From JBFWIL01 sp050256015 (GTDB lineage: Bacteria; Bacteroidota; Bacteroidia; Bacteroidales; Prolixibacteraceae), in NCBI GenBank assembly GCA_050256015.1, contig JBFWIL010000075.1, forward strand, positions 1 to 10,897: DNA of 10,897 nucleotides. The letters run 5' to 3'. The translations under genes were made by a program, and so were the position numbers. Shown piece by piece: positions 1-6,874 of the stretch (within the stretch, counting starts at the first letter, position 1; each line of letters opens with the position of its first letter). The notes beneath the pieces are model-generated. The model was not told the origin of the DNA. It was given only the letters and a program-made list of their open reading frames with translations, and searched no databases.

Positions 1-403
1 AGGCATGACGGCCGATGCAGATGGGCTTCTTCCAGCCCGGGACCAGTCGGGGAATGTTCCTGATGAGTATGGGTTCCCGGAATAGCGTTCCGTCCAGGAT
101 GTTACGTATGGTTCCGTTGGGCGATTTCCACATCTTTTTCAGATCGAATTCTTTTACCCGTGTCTCATCAGGGGTGATGGTGGCGCATTTGATGCCCACC
201 CCGTGCTTCAGGATGGCCCGGGCGGCATCTGCGGTTACCTGGTCTTCGGTCCGGTCGCGGTTTATTATTCCCAGGTCGTAATATTTCAGATCAAGATCCA
301 GGTAGGGGAGAATCAGCTTCTTCTTGATATACGACCAAATAACCCGGGTCATTTCGTCTCCGTCCAGTTCAACAACCGGATTGCTTACTTTTATTTTTTC
401 CAT
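1..403 (-). CDS. icd: NADP-dependent isocitrate dehydrogenase, N-terminal 134 residues (cut by window edge)
   Basis: Oxidatively decarboxylates isocitrate to 2-oxoglutarate with NADP+ in the cytoplasmic citric acid cycle. I translated this stretch on the minus strand: it begins MEKIKVSNPVVELDGDEMTR, the hallmark start of the eukaryote-like (type II, homodimeric) enzymes rather than the E. coli type. The substrate loop KSPNGTIRN carries Ser94, Asn96 and Arg100; Arg109 lies in GTLFREP, and Arg132 in IGRHA is the last motif before the edge. These numbers coincide with human IDH1. The ATG at 403-401 is the only sensible start because the conserved N-terminus follows directly. The full protein should be about 400 residues, so roughly two thirds is missing. 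It lies 153 bp downstream of aconitase on the same strand; I found no clear promoter in that gap, so co-transcription is likely. Confidence 0.95.
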   Translation of the reverse strand, partial: MEKIKVSNPVVELDGDEMTRVIWSYIKKKLILPYLDLDLKYYDLGIINRDRTEDQVTADAARAILKHGVGIKCATITPDETRVKEFDLKKMWKSPNGTIRNILDGTLFREPILIRNIPRLVPGWKKPICIGRHA

Positions 404-556
404 ATGTTTGTTTTTTCAATCCAAGCAGGTATAACTTTCGTATTAAACAGAGAGTCTTATTCTCATGACTCATATCATTGTTTTTTCGGATAAACGCATG
501 GACGTTTGGTAATCCGTTGGTTTTTGCTGCCGTCCTTACAAGACCTGCGGTTTTGC

Positions 557-2821
557 TCAGGCCTTGTTTCGGGCTTTGATCAGGTTCAGGGCGGAACCGG
601 CCCGGAACCATTCTATTTGTTGTTCATTATACGTGTGGTTCAGTATGATGGTCTCCCGGCTGCCGTTGGCATGCGTTAGCTCTGTGTGCAGGGGCCGGCC
701 GGAAGCAAAGAGCTCCAGGTCCGTGAAGTTGAACAGGTCGTCTTCCTGTATATTATCGTAGTCTTCCTCCCGTGCGAAGGTTAGAGCCAGCATGCCCTGT
801 TTTTTTAGGTTGGTTTCGTGGATCCGGGCAAACGACTTGACGATAACGGCCCGTATACCCAGATGGCGGGGTTCCATAGCTGCATGTTCGCGAGAAGAAC
901 CTTCCCCGTAGTTATGGTCGCCCACTACTACGGTGGGAATGCCGGCTTTTTTGTATTCCCGCTGTACCTGGGGTACCTCCCCGTACCGGCCGGTCAGCAG
1001 GTTTTTTACCTTATTGGTTTTTCCGTTAAAGGCATTGACCGCCCCGATTAGCAGGTTGTCGGAGATATTGTCCAGGTGTCCGCGGTAACGAAGCCAGGGG
1101 CCGGCCATGGAAATATGGTCGGTAGTACACTTGCCGCTGGCTTTGATGAGCAGCCGGGCTCCGGTGATGTTTTTGCCGTCCCAGGACGGAAAGGCTTCCA
1201 GCAACTGAAGGCGTCGGGAGTTGGGGGCTATCATCACTTCTATAGAGGAACCGTATTCGGCCGGGGCCTGATAGCCGGCATTTTTCACGGCAAAACCATT
1301 TTCCGGCAATTCTTTTCCTGTTGGCGGATCCAGCTTTACTTCCTGTCCTTCTTCATTGATGAGGGTGTCGGTTATCGGGTTAAATGTGAGGTTGCCGGCA
1401 ATAGCCAGGGCGGTGACTATTTCGGGTGAGCCTACAAAGGCATGCGTATTGGGGTTTCCGTCAGCCCGCCTGGAGAAGTTTCGGTTAAAGGAGTGGACGA
1501 TGGTGTTTCTTTCGCCTTTTTCCGCGCCTTTGCGTTTCCACTGACCGATGCAGGGACCGCAGGCGTTGGCAAAGACGCTGGCGCCGATTTGTTCAAAGAT
1601 ATCAATGAACCCATCGCGTTCGATGGTGTGGCGTACCTGTTCGGAGCCCGGAGTGATGGTGAATTTGGTCCGCGTCTTTAGCTTCTTTTCCACAGCTTGC
1701 CGGGCCAGGGAAGCCGCCCGCGAAATGTCTTCGTAAGAGGAGTTGGTGCATGAGCCGATCAGTCCCACTTCTATTTTTGTGGGCCAGCCGTTCTTTTTGG
1801 CTTCTTCTGCCATCAGAGAGACCGGTGTGGCCCGGTCAGGGGTAAAAGGTCCGTTCAGGTGAGGTTCCAGGGTATTCAGGTCGATCTCGATAAGCTGATC
1901 GAAATATTTTTCCGGCAGGGCATAGACTTCCGGGTCGGCGGTCAGCTCTTTCCGGATGCTGTTGGCCAGGGCAGCTGCCTCGGTCCGGCCTGTGGCCCGG
2001 AGGTAACGTTCCATGGATTCATCGTAACCAAAGGCGGAAGTGGTGGCACCCACCTCGGCTCCCATATTGCAGATGGTTCCCTTGCCGGTTGCGGAAAGGG
2101 AGCGGGCTCCTTCCCCGAAGTATTCGATGATGGAACCGGTGCCGCCTTTCACGCTGAGCAGTCCGGCTACTTTCAGGATAATGTCTTTGGGGGCGGTCCA
2201 GCCGTTCAGCTTTCCGGTGAGCTTTACGCCGATCAGTTTGGGGAATTTCAGTTCCCAGGGCATACCGGCCATCACGTCGACGGCGTCGGCGCCGCCGACG
2301 CCGATGGCAATCATGCCCAGTCCGCCGGCATTTACCGTGTGTGAATCGGTACCGATCATCATACCCCCGGGAAAGGCATAGTTTTCCAGGATTACCTGGT
2401 GGATGATTCCGGCTCCGGGTTTCCAGAAGCCAATGCCGTATTTATTGGACACCGATTCAAGAAAGTCGAACACCTCCCTGTTGTTTTTCAGAGCAAAGTT
2501 CAGATCGGTTCTTCCGCCGACACTGGCCTGGATCAGGTGGTCGCAGTGCACGGTGGAGGGTACGGCCGTGCGCGGTTTCCCGGCGTTCATAAATTGCAGC
2601 AGGGCCATCTGGGCCGTGGCATCCTGCATGGCAACCCGGTCGGGAGCGAAATACACATAATCCCGGCCTTTTCTGAAATCGCTGAGCTTATCCGGTTCAT
2701 GCAGGTGGGCATAGAGAATTTTTTCGGACAGGCTGAGTGGCCGGTTTAGTGTTTGGCGGGCCTTTTTTACCCGGTTTTCGTAATACAGGTAGGTTTTTTT
2801 TATTAAACTTATATCAAACAT
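557..2821 (-). CDS. acn: Aconitate hydratase (aconitase), mitochondrial/AcnA-like type
   Basis: Isomerises citrate to isocitrate via cis-aconitate using a [4Fe-4S] cluster. The 754-residue length fits the mitochondrial-type family. The three cluster cysteines are Cys358 (GSCTNSSYED) and Cys421/Cys424 (ANACGPCIGQW). The active-site segments VHCDH (about 91-95) and GTDSHTVNAGG (about 157-167) are intact. The C-terminal swivel domain has GDHNYGEGSSREHAAMEPR (about 634-652) with the catalytic serine and arginine. The start is supported by the N-terminus MFDISLIKKTY followed by RPLSLSEKILYAHL, typical of Bacteroidota aconitases. It is followed on the same strand by icd, the next enzyme of the pathway. 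The 144-bp gap from rsmD suggests its own promoter, but I found no clean TTTG/TAnnTTTG pair there. Nothing looks broken. Confidence 0.97.
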   Translation of the reverse strand: MFDISLIKKTYLYYENRVKKARQTLNRPLSLSEKILYAHLHEPDKLSDFRKGRDYVYFAPDRVAMQDATAQMALLQFMNAGKPRTAVPSTVHCDHLIQASVGGRTDLNFALKNNREVFDFLESVSNKYGIGFWKPGAGIIHQVILENYAFPGGMMIGTDSHTVNAGGLGMIAIGVGGADAVDVMAGMPWELKFPKLIGVKLTGKLNGWTAPKDIILKVAGLLSVKGGTGSIIEYFGEGARSLSATGKGTICNMGAEVGATTSAFGYDESMERYLRATGRTEAAALANSIRKELTADPEVYALPEKYFDQLIEIDLNTLEPHLNGPFTPDRATPVSLMAEEAKKNGWPTKIEVGLIGSCTNSSYEDISRAASLARQAVEKKLKTRTKFTITPGSEQVRHTIERDGFIDIFEQIGASVFANACGPCIGQWKRKGAEKGERNTIVHSFNRNFSRRADGNPNTHAFVGSPEIVTALAIAGNLTFNPITDTLINEEGQEVKLDPPTGKELPENGFAVKNAGYQAPAEYGSSIEVMIAPNSRRLQLLEAFPSWDGKNITGARLLIKASGKCTTDHISMAGPWLRYRGHLDNISDNLLIGAVNAFNGKTNKVKNLLTGRYGEVPQVQREYKKAGIPTVVVGDHNYGEGSSREHAAMEPRHLGIRAVIVKSFARIHETNLKKQGMLALTFAREEDYDNIQEDDLFNFTDLELFASGRPLHTELTHANGSRETIILNHTYNEQQIEWFRAGSALNLIKARNKA

Positions 2822-2965
2822 AAAATGTGTTTTACTGATATTAACTTTTCAAGGCATATATTCGGTACCATAAACAAAAACAGCTTGTAAAAGGTTCCCT
2901 CCCGGTGTTTTAAGGTACCCCGGAAGACGTTTGTACGTATGCCGGATAAAGGTTGGGGTTTCTTT

Positions 2966-3523
2966 TTAGGAATCTGTTTCCCCGGGATCCGGACTTCGGA
3001 AGAAGGAAAAATGAACATTTCCGTATCGGCGCAGTTCGAGCCATTCGGAGTAGTCAGAGAAATCAACTTTCCCGGAATGCTCCAGAATGAACAGTCCGGC
3101 GTGAGCCAGCAGTTCACTATTCAGAACCAGTCGTGGCACCTCGTTGAACCGGGGATGATCGAAGGGGGGATCGGCAAAGATCAGGTCAAACTTTCCGGTG
3201 CTTGATTCCAAGAACCGGAAGGCGTTGGCCCGGACTGCCCGGATATGTTTTTCTCCGATTTTTGCGATGACTTCCTGGATGAACCGATGGTGCCGGAAAT
3301 CGGTTTCCACGGATGTGATGTCTCGGCATCCCCGTGAAGCAAACTCAAAAGAAATGCTTCCTGTGCCGGAAAAGAGGTCCAGGATTTTCAGTGTTTTAAA
3401 ATCAAGCCGGTGTTGAAGGATATTGAACAGGTTTTCCTTAGCCATATTGGTAGTGGGCCGGGCTTTGAATTGCCTGCCCGGATTGAACTGTCTGCCCTTG
3501 TATTTACCTCCTACGATTCGCAT
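2966..3523 (-). CDS. rsmD: 16S rRNA (guanine(966)-N2)-methyltransferase RsmD
   Basis: Methylates N2 of G966 in 16S rRNA during small-subunit assembly, using S-adenosylmethionine. The 185-residue protein is close to the usual RsmD length. It begins MRIVGGKYKGR and has the RPTTNMAKENLFNIL segment (22-36) typical of the family. The Rossmann SAM-binding motif I is DLFSGTGS (49-56), the acidic motif II residue is Glu73 (SVETD), and the catalytic motif IV is DPPF (118-121). It lies 21 bp downstream of the DUF3822 gene on the same strand and is probably co-transcribed with it. Confidence 0.95.
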   Translation of the reverse strand: MRIVGGKYKGRQFNPGRQFKARPTTNMAKENLFNILQHRLDFKTLKILDLFSGTGSISFEFASRGCRDITSVETDFRHHRFIQEVIAKIGEKHIRAVRANAFRFLESSTGKFDLIFADPPFDHPRFNEVPRLVLNSELLAHAGLFILEHSGKVDFSDYSEWLELRRYGNVHFSFFRSPDPGETDS

Positions 3524-3544
3524 GTTCTATGGTTTTTGGATGAA

Positions 3545-4396
3545 CTAAGCGGAATTTCCCGACAGCAGTCCCGGGGAAAAGCTGTTGAACAGATTGGTAA
3601 AGCGGGCATCGGGAAGCCGTTCGAGCAGGGAGCTGTATTGCAGAACCGGATTGTTCCGGTTAAGTGCCAGTTTGGGAAAATAAGCTTTGAGTCTTTGGTA
3701 AATGGTTTCCCTGCTGTTGACCATTCCGTCGAGCAGGATATTTCCAGGTTTCAGCCCCAGATTTTTAACGGTTCCCAGTATATAGTAAAGCTGATCGGTT
3801 TCGTGTTCCCAGTCATAGGTGTTGTAAAAGTTAATCCCGTCGTGCAGGCTGAGGATTTCCATCTGTTTCCTCAGGATACGGATTTTCAGCAGTGGATGCG
3901 CGGGCAGGTAACCCCGGGAAGAAAGCAGCAGGTCGTGTTGGATGTGGCTCCCGGGGTGTTTTTTCTGTAACAGGTCGTATATGCCCTGATCCAGTTCGTA
4001 GACGGCACAGGAAATCATGTCGGGGATCAGGGTATACATAATTTTTCCGGTTCGGCTTCGTTCTGTTGTGAGCCGGAAAAATGTTTCTGCCATTTCTTCG
4101 CGAAACAGAGACAGGGGAACCAGGGTGGTTTTCCCCGGCAGGGAAAGAAAAATGTTTGTTTTTTTGTAAGGAATCTGGAGCAGGTCTGCTTCTTCGTATA
4201 TGGAGCGGAGTTTTTTTAGGTAGAATTCGGGTTCCAGGGTGAACGTGTCCTGGTGATAAAGGCAAATCACTTTCCGGGAACGGCTGTCCAGCACAGAAAA
4301 AGAAAATCCATCCAAACTAAGCTGGATGGACATAATATAAAAATCTTTGGATTGCTTTAAGTCAAAATCTTCATCAACAAGCGACAAGCGTTGCAT
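3545..4396 (-). CDS. DUF3822 family protein, function unknown
   Basis: A 283-residue protein I recognise as DUF3822, a family restricted to Bacteroidota and commonly found beside rsmD. Recognisable family segments are FDLKQSKDFYIMSIQLSLDGFSFSV near the N-terminus (given here as a 25-residue region at 11-35), IFLSLPGKTTLVPLSLF in the middle (about 82-98) and GLKPGNILLDGMV late (about 214-226). There is no signal peptide or membrane span, so it is probably cytoplasmic. From memory, unverified here, a Bacteroides relative was solved by structural genomics with an actin-like ATPase fold; the alternating strand/helix pattern would be compatible. The ATG at 4396 is 8 bp past the upstream stop codon, and 21 bp separate its own stop from rsmD, so the three genes look like one operon. 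The true role is unknown; the neighbourhood hints at RNA or ribosome maturation, but that is only context. Confidence 0.85.
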   Translation of the reverse strand: MQRLSLVDEDFDLKQSKDFYIMSIQLSLDGFSFSVLDSRSRKVICLYHQDTFTLEPEFYLKKLRSIYEEADLLQIPYKKTNIFLSLPGKTTLVPLSLFREEMAETFFRLTTERSRTGKIMYTLIPDMISCAVYELDQGIYDLLQKKHPGSHIQHDLLLSSRGYLPAHPLLKIRILRKQMEILSLHDGINFYNTYDWEHETDQLYYILGTVKNLGLKPGNILLDGMVNSRETIYQRLKAYFPKLALNRNNPVLQYSSLLERLPDARFTNLFNSFSPGLLSGNSA

Positions 4397-4404
4397 AAGA
4401 TCGT

Positions 4405-5037
4405 TTATTCCCAGTTACCTGCACTGTTGTTTGCTTCATCAAGCGAACCGACTTTAAGGCCGGGGTATTTGTTGTTAGTACGCCGTTCGTCATTCAGGTT
4501 GATTACCAGTTGCCGATCCAGATTTTTCAGAATAGTGTTGTTGTGTGCCTTGGCTTCGAAGACAGGAACCTTGATTCCCGATCCGGTGGCAACGATGGTT
4601 GCTCCCAGATGGAATTCGGCCACGGTGTCGGTTACCGGAACGTATTTTATCTTTTCAATCGGATATTTTTTACCGAACAGGGAATCGAGTACACTTACCC
4701 TGATTGTGTCGCGGATGATGCGTCCTTTCTTAATCGCCGTTTCTTCGTTCCAACCGGCTTCAATCATACTGTCGGTCAGCATTCCGATACGACGGACCAG
4801 ACGGAGGGAATCGTGCTTGACAAAGGTAATCAGTGTATCCCAGCTACCGGTAAAACGTCCGTACTCATCTTTATATGCAGACTCAGCCTTTCGGATATCC
4901 TTAAGCTTTTGTATGGTTGCATTGTACCGGGTTGTTTTGGCTCGCTCAAAATCAATCGGACGTTCAATGCTCTTGTAAATCAAGAATCCGAATACAATTG
5001 CAATAATTATCAATAAGATCTGAAATGCTGTCTTCAT
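4405..5037 (-). CDS. Hypothetical membrane-anchored protein with coiled-coil segment
   Basis: I do not recognise a named family. With the start I prefer (ATG at 5037-5035) it has 210 residues. One hydrophobic helix sits at about 4-21 (FQILLIIIAIVFGFLIYKSI). A charged, probably helical segment follows at about 30-56 (ERAKTTRYNATIQKLKDIRK, then AESAYKDEYG), then a mixed C-terminal domain rich in valine strands (about 108-183). A hydrophobic N-terminal helix running into a helix ending in AYKDEYGRF resembles type II pseudopilins, but there is no prepilin-peptidase site. An upstream in-frame ATG at 5070 would add 11 residues. I reject it because a Bacteroidota -7 element at 5079-5072 lies right against it, so transcription should begin at or after that codon. 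It is the first gene of the operon with DUF3822 and rsmD and diverges from the helicase gene. Confidence 0.75.
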   Translation of the reverse strand: MKTAFQILLIIIAIVFGFLIYKSIERPIDFERAKTTRYNATIQKLKDIRKAESAYKDEYGRFTGSWDTLITFVKHDSLRLVRRIGMLTDSMIEAGWNEETAIKKGRIIRDTIRVSVLDSLFGKKYPIEKIKYVPVTDTVAEFHLGATIVATGSGIKVPVFEAKAHNNTILKNLDRQLVINLNDERRTNNKYPGLKVGSLDEANNSAGNWE

Positions 5038-5071
5038 CTCTGGTATTTTAGATGTTAGTTTTGTTTGCATG

Positions 5072-5079
5072 CAAATTTA
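5072..5079 (-). promoter_or_regulatory. Bacteroidota -7 element (TAAATTTG) for the membrane-protein/DUF3822/rsmD operon
   Basis: On the minus strand this octamer is TAAATTTG, an exact match to the Bacteroidota -7 consensus TAnnTTTG. It would place the transcription start at about 5064-5068 and give a leader of about 30 nt before the ATG at 5037. An A/T-rich tract lies immediately upstream. I see no TTTG-like -33 element at the expected 19-21 nt spacing, so the assignment rests on one element plus its position. Confidence 0.5.
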
Positions 5080-5225
5080 AAAAAAAAATTAATCTTTCAT
5101 CTGTTTATTTTTTAATTTTTAATGGTCAGATGTAACTTACCATTCGCAAATAATAATGCTCATTTTACCGGTTTGCCCGTTGGTTTTAGCAGAAGAAGCC
5201 AAGCCGGTGAAGTTGTGTTTTTTCT

Positions 5226-5233
5226 TAATTTTG
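5226..5233 (+). promoter_or_regulatory. Bacteroidota -7 element (TAATTTTG) immediately before the helicase start
   Basis: TAATTTTG matches the consensus TAnnTTTG exactly and is followed by CAGAC and then ATG at 5239. With a normal distance from the -7 element to the start site, transcription would begin at or within a few bases of the ATG, implying a leaderless mRNA. No good -33 element is seen at the expected spacing (the nearest TTG, 5213-5215, is only 10 nt away). Confidence 0.5.
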
Positions 5234-5238
5234 CAGAC

Positions 5239-6669
5239 ATGTTGTTAAATCACATCAGGGATCACATCCTACGGAGTCTGGAATTTGACCCTACCCGGGG
5301 ACAGGAGGAATTATCCGGTAAATTTGCTGACTTTATCTGCCGGCCGGAACAGGACAGTGTTTTTATTTTGAGAGGATATGCCGGGACCGGAAAAACAAGT
5401 ATGATGCGTGCCCTGGTAGGTACCCTGGAGGCGTATAAGTTCCGGACGGTTCTGCTGGCTCCTACCGGAAGGGCGGCCAAGGTTCTGGCTTCTTTCACCG
5501 GAAAAACGGCTTTTACCATTCACAAGTGGATTTACCGACAGCAGTCTGCTACCGACGGAATGGGGCGTTTTTTGCTGAACCGGAATCTGGCCCGGAACTG
5601 TTTTTTTATTGTGGACGAGGCTTCCATGATATCCAATCAGCCGCTCGATTCTTCGGTATTTGGTTCCGGAAGATTGCTGGATGATCTGATTGAATTTGTG
5701 TACAACGGAAACAACTGCCGGCTGATTGTGGTGGGAGACACGGCTCAGCTTCCCCCGGTGGGCATGGAACTTAGTCCGGCTCTGAATGCCGCAGATATGA
5801 ACGGATTTGGCTTACAGGTTGTTGGACACGAGCTTACCGAGGTGGTTAGGCAGGAAACCGGTTCGGGTATTCTTTACAATGCTACACGGATCCGGGAACA
5901 GATCAACGAACCCGAAGTGCTGCCTGTTTATTTCCCTTTCATCCTTAGAGGGTATGGAGATATTATCAGGCTTGGCGGCGAGGAACTTATAGAGCGGATA
6001 TCCGTTTGTTACGATCATTACGGAGAGCAACAGACTATGGTGATTACCCGTTCCAATAAACGGGCTAACCTGTTTAACCGGGGAATCCGTTCGTCTATCC
6101 TTTATAAGGAAGCGGAACTTTCCACTGGCGATTTGCTGATGGTCGTTAAGAATAATTATTACTGGAAACCGGAAAACAACCGGACCGATTTTATTGCGAA
6201 CGGCGATATTGTAAGGGTTACGGCCATCCGGCGTTACGAGGAACTTTACGGGTTTCGTTTTGCCGATGTGAGTCTGCAGTTTATGGATTACGATGATCAG
6301 GAAGTAGATTGTAAAATTTTTCTGGATACGTTGGATCTGGAATCGGCCAGCCTGAGCCGGGACGATAACCAACGCCTGTTCCGGTCGGTTGCGGAGGATT
6401 ATGAGGAGATCCGCAACAAAAGGAAACGCTGGGAAAAGATCCGGGAGAATCCGTATTTCAATGCGCTGCAGGTTAAGTTTGCCTATGCGGTGACCTGCCA
6501 CAAAGCCCAGGGCGGACAGTGGGATGCTGTTTTTGTGGATCAGGGATACCTTCGGGAAGACATGATTGACCGGGAATACCTGCGCTGGTTATACACGGCT
6601 TTTACCCGGCCGGTCAGGGAATTGTACCTGGTGAATTTTAACCGTGAATTTTTTGAGAGTGAAGCGTAA
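5239..6669 (+). CDS. RecD/Dda-like SF1B DNA helicase (AAA_30 / UvrD_C_2 type)
   Basis: An ATP-dependent 5'-to-3' type DNA helicase by family; the exact role in repair or recombination is not known. With the start at 5239 it has 476 residues. Motifs in order: the Q-motif-like TRGQEEL near residue 19; Walker A GYAGTGKTS (46-54); motif Ia LAPTGRAAK (73-81); Walker B IVDEAS (124-129); motif III GDTAQLPPV (166-174); the motif IV region with RQ (204-205); motif V VTCHKAQGGQWDAVF (418-432); motif VI YTAFTRPV (452-459). The reading frame is open back to 5122, adding 39 residues (MVRCNLPFAN...). That extension is unlike the family, contains the promoter element, and would give an unusually long N-terminus, so I chose 5239. 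It diverges from the membrane-protein/DUF3822/rsmD operon. No nuclease domain is present, so it is not a complete RecD in a RecBCD sense. Confidence 0.9.
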   Translation: MLLNHIRDHILRSLEFDPTRGQEELSGKFADFICRPEQDSVFILRGYAGTGKTSMMRALVGTLEAYKFRTVLLAPTGRAAKVLASFTGKTAFTIHKWIYRQQSATDGMGRFLLNRNLARNCFFIVDEASMISNQPLDSSVFGSGRLLDDLIEFVYNGNNCRLIVVGDTAQLPPVGMELSPALNAADMNGFGLQVVGHELTEVVRQETGSGILYNATRIREQINEPEVLPVYFPFILRGYGDIIRLGGEELIERISVCYDHYGEQQTMVITRSNKRANLFNRGIRSSILYKEAELSTGDLLMVVKNNYYWKPENNRTDFIANGDIVRVTAIRRYEELYGFRFADVSLQFMDYDDQEVDCKIFLDTLDLESASLSRDDNQRLFRSVAEDYEEIRNKRKRWEKIRENPYFNALQVKFAYAVTCHKAQGGQWDAVFVDQGYLREDMIDREYLRWLYTAFTRPVRELYLVNFNREFFESEA

Positions 6670-6838
6670 AAGAGAAAAATACCGAACTCATATATTGTGA
6701 ATAAAAGGAATACGCACACTTAGCGTGCCAATTTTACGTGAAAATAAGGGAAAGGTTCTGACCGCGGTGCGGAGAGCGGGGAAACCGGTTAATTATCAGG
6801 ACCGTATTCCGCAAATGTTATAAAACCGCAGGTTTTTC
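6670..6838. other. Non-coding stretch between the helicase and the small RNA promoter
   Basis: I see no credible ORF here. There are two short inverted repeats: ATTTT/AAAAT around an ACGTG loop near 6731-6745, and AAAACC/GGTTTT at 6822-6827/6831-6836 with a GCA loop followed by TTCTT. The second could be a weak terminator for the helicase transcript, but it is about 150 bp past the stop codon and its stem is A/T-rich, so I do not call it as a terminator. Confidence 0.4.
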
Positions 6839-6869
6839 TTGGAGGAAAGGTGATAAGGACGTATCTTTG
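6839..6869 (+). promoter_or_regulatory. Two-element Bacteroidota promoter driving the small RNA
   Basis: A -33 TTG at 6839-6841 is separated by exactly 20 nt from TATCTTTG at 6862-6869. This agrees with the Bacteroidota primary sigma factor consensus TTTG/TTG-N19-21-TAnnTTTG. It is the only promoter in the window where I find both elements at proper spacing. It predicts a transcript start at about 6874-6877. No start codon with a usable ORF follows, so its product should be the non-coding RNA downstream. Confidence 0.7.
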
Positions 6870-6874
6870 AATTA

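Noticed and set aside
439..475. A GAGTC/GACTC inverted repeat upstream of icd
   Set aside because: Only 5 bp with a 10-nt loop and no nearby promoter element; too weak to call an operator or a terminator.
369..611. An 80-codon minus-strand frame spanning the acn-icd gap
   Set aside because: It overlaps the end of acn and the start of icd in other frames and resembles no family I know.
1859..2344. A 161-codon open frame antisense to aconitase
   Set aside because: It lies fully inside a well-conserved aconitase gene, is Gly-rich and low-complexity in the way shadow frames are, and has no neighbour or promoter support.
2864..2919. Two GGTACC hexamers between rsmD and acn that could pair as a stem
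   Set aside because: They are self-complementary restriction-like hexamers 44 bp apart with no longer pairing and no T-tract; chance is sufficient.
5812..6501. A 229-codon open frame antisense to the helicase gene
   Set aside because: The sense strand carries a complete set of helicase motifs over the same bases; the antisense translation has no recognisable domain and is a by-product of codon bias.
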